A stretch of DNA of 64,000 nucleotides from JAZDHV01 sp043810355 (GTDB lineage: Archaea > Nanobdellota > Nanobdellia > Woesearchaeales > JAGVYU01). Under the pieces are notes generated by a model. That model did no database searches. It was not told the origin of the DNA and was given only the letters and a program-made list of their open reading frames with translations. The stretch lies in the NCBI GenBank assembly GCA_043810355.1, contig JBDROB010000075.1:17416-81415 (forward strand). Direction: 5' to 3'. A program made the position numbers and the translations under genes. Of the stretch, positions 63,901 to 64,000 are shown piece after piece; the first letter of the stretch is position 1, and each line of letters begins with the position of its first letter.

Positions 63901-64000
63901 TGATTATACTGAGTGTTCTGATAGTGTTGATAATGATTTTGATAATTGGGTTGATTTCCCTGATGATTGGGGTTGCACTTCGTATTTTGATGATGATGAG
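60998..64000 (+). CDS. Giant secreted surface protein with cadherin-like repeats (3' end outside window)
   Basis: The frame is open for all 1001 codons to the window end. A Sec signal (residues 1-21, ending FA) is followed by beta-rich regions, a carboxypeptidase-regulatory-like domain (about 391-466), and four cadherin-like units of about 100 residues (from about 469, 563, 668, 767), each ending with a TVTPVNDAP-type strand. After these come Asp-rich calcium-binding segments (ECNDGIDNDLDGDIDYP near 871, then SVDNDFDNWVDFPDD). A GGGGGGAT ribosome-binding site precedes the ATG. It is a likely AglB substrate and adhesion or envelope protein. Confidence 0.85.
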   Translation, partial: MKKILFIMPFLAVLLAANVFAVADITFNFNVNNVESKFYTCLDINCDTVSSSPFSYSGSTSNGHMLISFPSCLLSPFGYAGYFIVPATNPADTGYIPIEGIATFHTFCNPGHASGSVDIDFDRVANCASTIDEFTITNDLYANEPLQVNVSASLDAATHSAFQDAHNNVGYIPLAYRDIYYSADTTVSLTIKKDGQVVNQQMTYFDAAHGNPIFMDEVKDVEYSWVPAEDGQYEATVRTVVTDNQCSSNIPLSSSKFFGVLPGRPTNECYTIINGLRTTDPYPVAGDTVTVEYNKISNYANPQHALTSVPTDIDYEVRNSAYQIILSGSASLPANPNEVDPTTHSFQWVAPYEDVFTMEVAGTADSPLCDGKPNPTETAQEEIYVAPAPVYEVTFIISDDMTAARIQGATVSSNGQTAVTDSNGVAVIGGYVNGHYTYDVTHPQYLPIEGEFDITNADATVSRAMHKANTPPIITNIPDVSFPEDTVHNSLDLDLYVQDEEDLDADLSWTSNQLPNVGVSINPTTHIVTFTPSPGFNGPAGTVTFTVQDTGGLTDSDAISVTVTPVNDAPTISGLPDKTLQEDASLNNAFNLNDFASDPDHSDSLLTYSLTTITNGNKCGVTIDGNDNIDINPDFNFNGICDVTVRVEDPLGASDTDTFRVTVTPVNDAPVIGSLPDQTLAEDTTKPNAFNLNNFASDPDNTDAQLTYTLTSVSNTNQCGISIDGSDNVDIAPVADFNGFCDAVVRVTDPDGLFSEDTFRVTVTPINDPPNFDPIGNPISDETWNQGSSNLNAFDLDNYFTDPDGDALSYTASTIDNPNIVVTINPTTHVVSFTQPSSFFGVETVTFTADDGNGGTADSNVVTLTVVRQFYECNDGIDNDLDGDIDYPADLGCDSSQDDDESDGVVVCDVDLDCGSPYDEAQCSGLDFETTTHTPVCLNAGTEHSYCDETANTNTDYCNFICDDSLGCDYTECSDSVDNDFDNWVDFPDDWGCTSYFDDDE

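Overview
The window is AT-rich and archaeal. The evidence is an archaeal-type RNase P RNA, Sec61-beta (SecG) next to an alpha-NAC gene, the archaeal ribosomal/RNA-polymerase operon (uS13, uS4, uS11, Rpo3, tRNA-Leu, eL18, uL13, uS9, Rpo10), TATA-box promoters about 25 nt upstream of many starts, BHB-type tRNA introns, a geranylgeranyl-reductase family protein and an AglB oligosaccharyltransferase. DNA gyrase, small compact genes and very many glycosyltransferases and surface proteins suggest a DPANN-type archaeon, possibly Woesearchaeota-like. That placement is inference.

Layout. 1-11.8 kb is a housekeeping block: the 3' part of gyrA, a THUMP methyltransferase, RNase P RNA, secG, nac, two paralogous helical proteins (the second split by a frameshift), a MinD-like ATPase, a tRNA-His with two introns, then the ribosomal operon with an intron-containing tRNA-Leu inside it. 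11.8-20 kb starts a long glycan region: GT2 enzymes, lipid-linked-sugar flippase-like proteins, GT-C membrane enzymes and a B12-radical SAM protein. 20-28.6 kb holds a MATE transporter, a diacetamido-sugar (WbpD/E/B-like) operon, sugar epimerases and a Wzx-type flippase. 28.6-45.3 kb holds GT9 and GT2 enzymes, large GT-C/YfhO-like membrane proteins paired with small 4-TM proteins, and a TrmB regulator. 45.4-51.1 kb is an ADP-heptose-like cluster (HldE2-like, deoxyhypusine-synthase-like, GmhB-like, HldE1-like kinase, an RHH-nucleotidyltransferase fusion and a GT9). 51.2-56.9 kb has DUF2304 plus GT2, AglB and the geranylgeranyl reductase. 57.1-64 kb is a surface module: a membrane protein with an N-terminal helix-turn-helix, a Tat-type lipoprotein, and a very large secreted cadherin-like repeat protein that runs off the window.

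How it fits together: sugar nucleotides (diacetamido sugars, heptose, uronates) are probably made here, loaded on a polyprenol carrier by DPM/GtrB-like GT2 enzymes, extended by GT9/GT-C enzymes, flipped by Wzx/UPF0104 proteins, and transferred to surface proteins by AglB. The giant surface protein at the end is a plausible acceptor.

The strongest non-routine signals are: (1) two tRNA genes with T-loop introns at the same site, one with a second intron and a duplicated 5' half sitting at its predicted transcription start; (2) an RHH DNA-binding domain fused to a nucleotidyltransferase that has lost its NTP-binding loop, next to operator-like palindromes at both divergent starts; (3) a five-hairpin leader that buries the Shine-Dalgarno sequence and start codon of an epimerase gene; (4) the transmembrane helix-turn-helix surface module.
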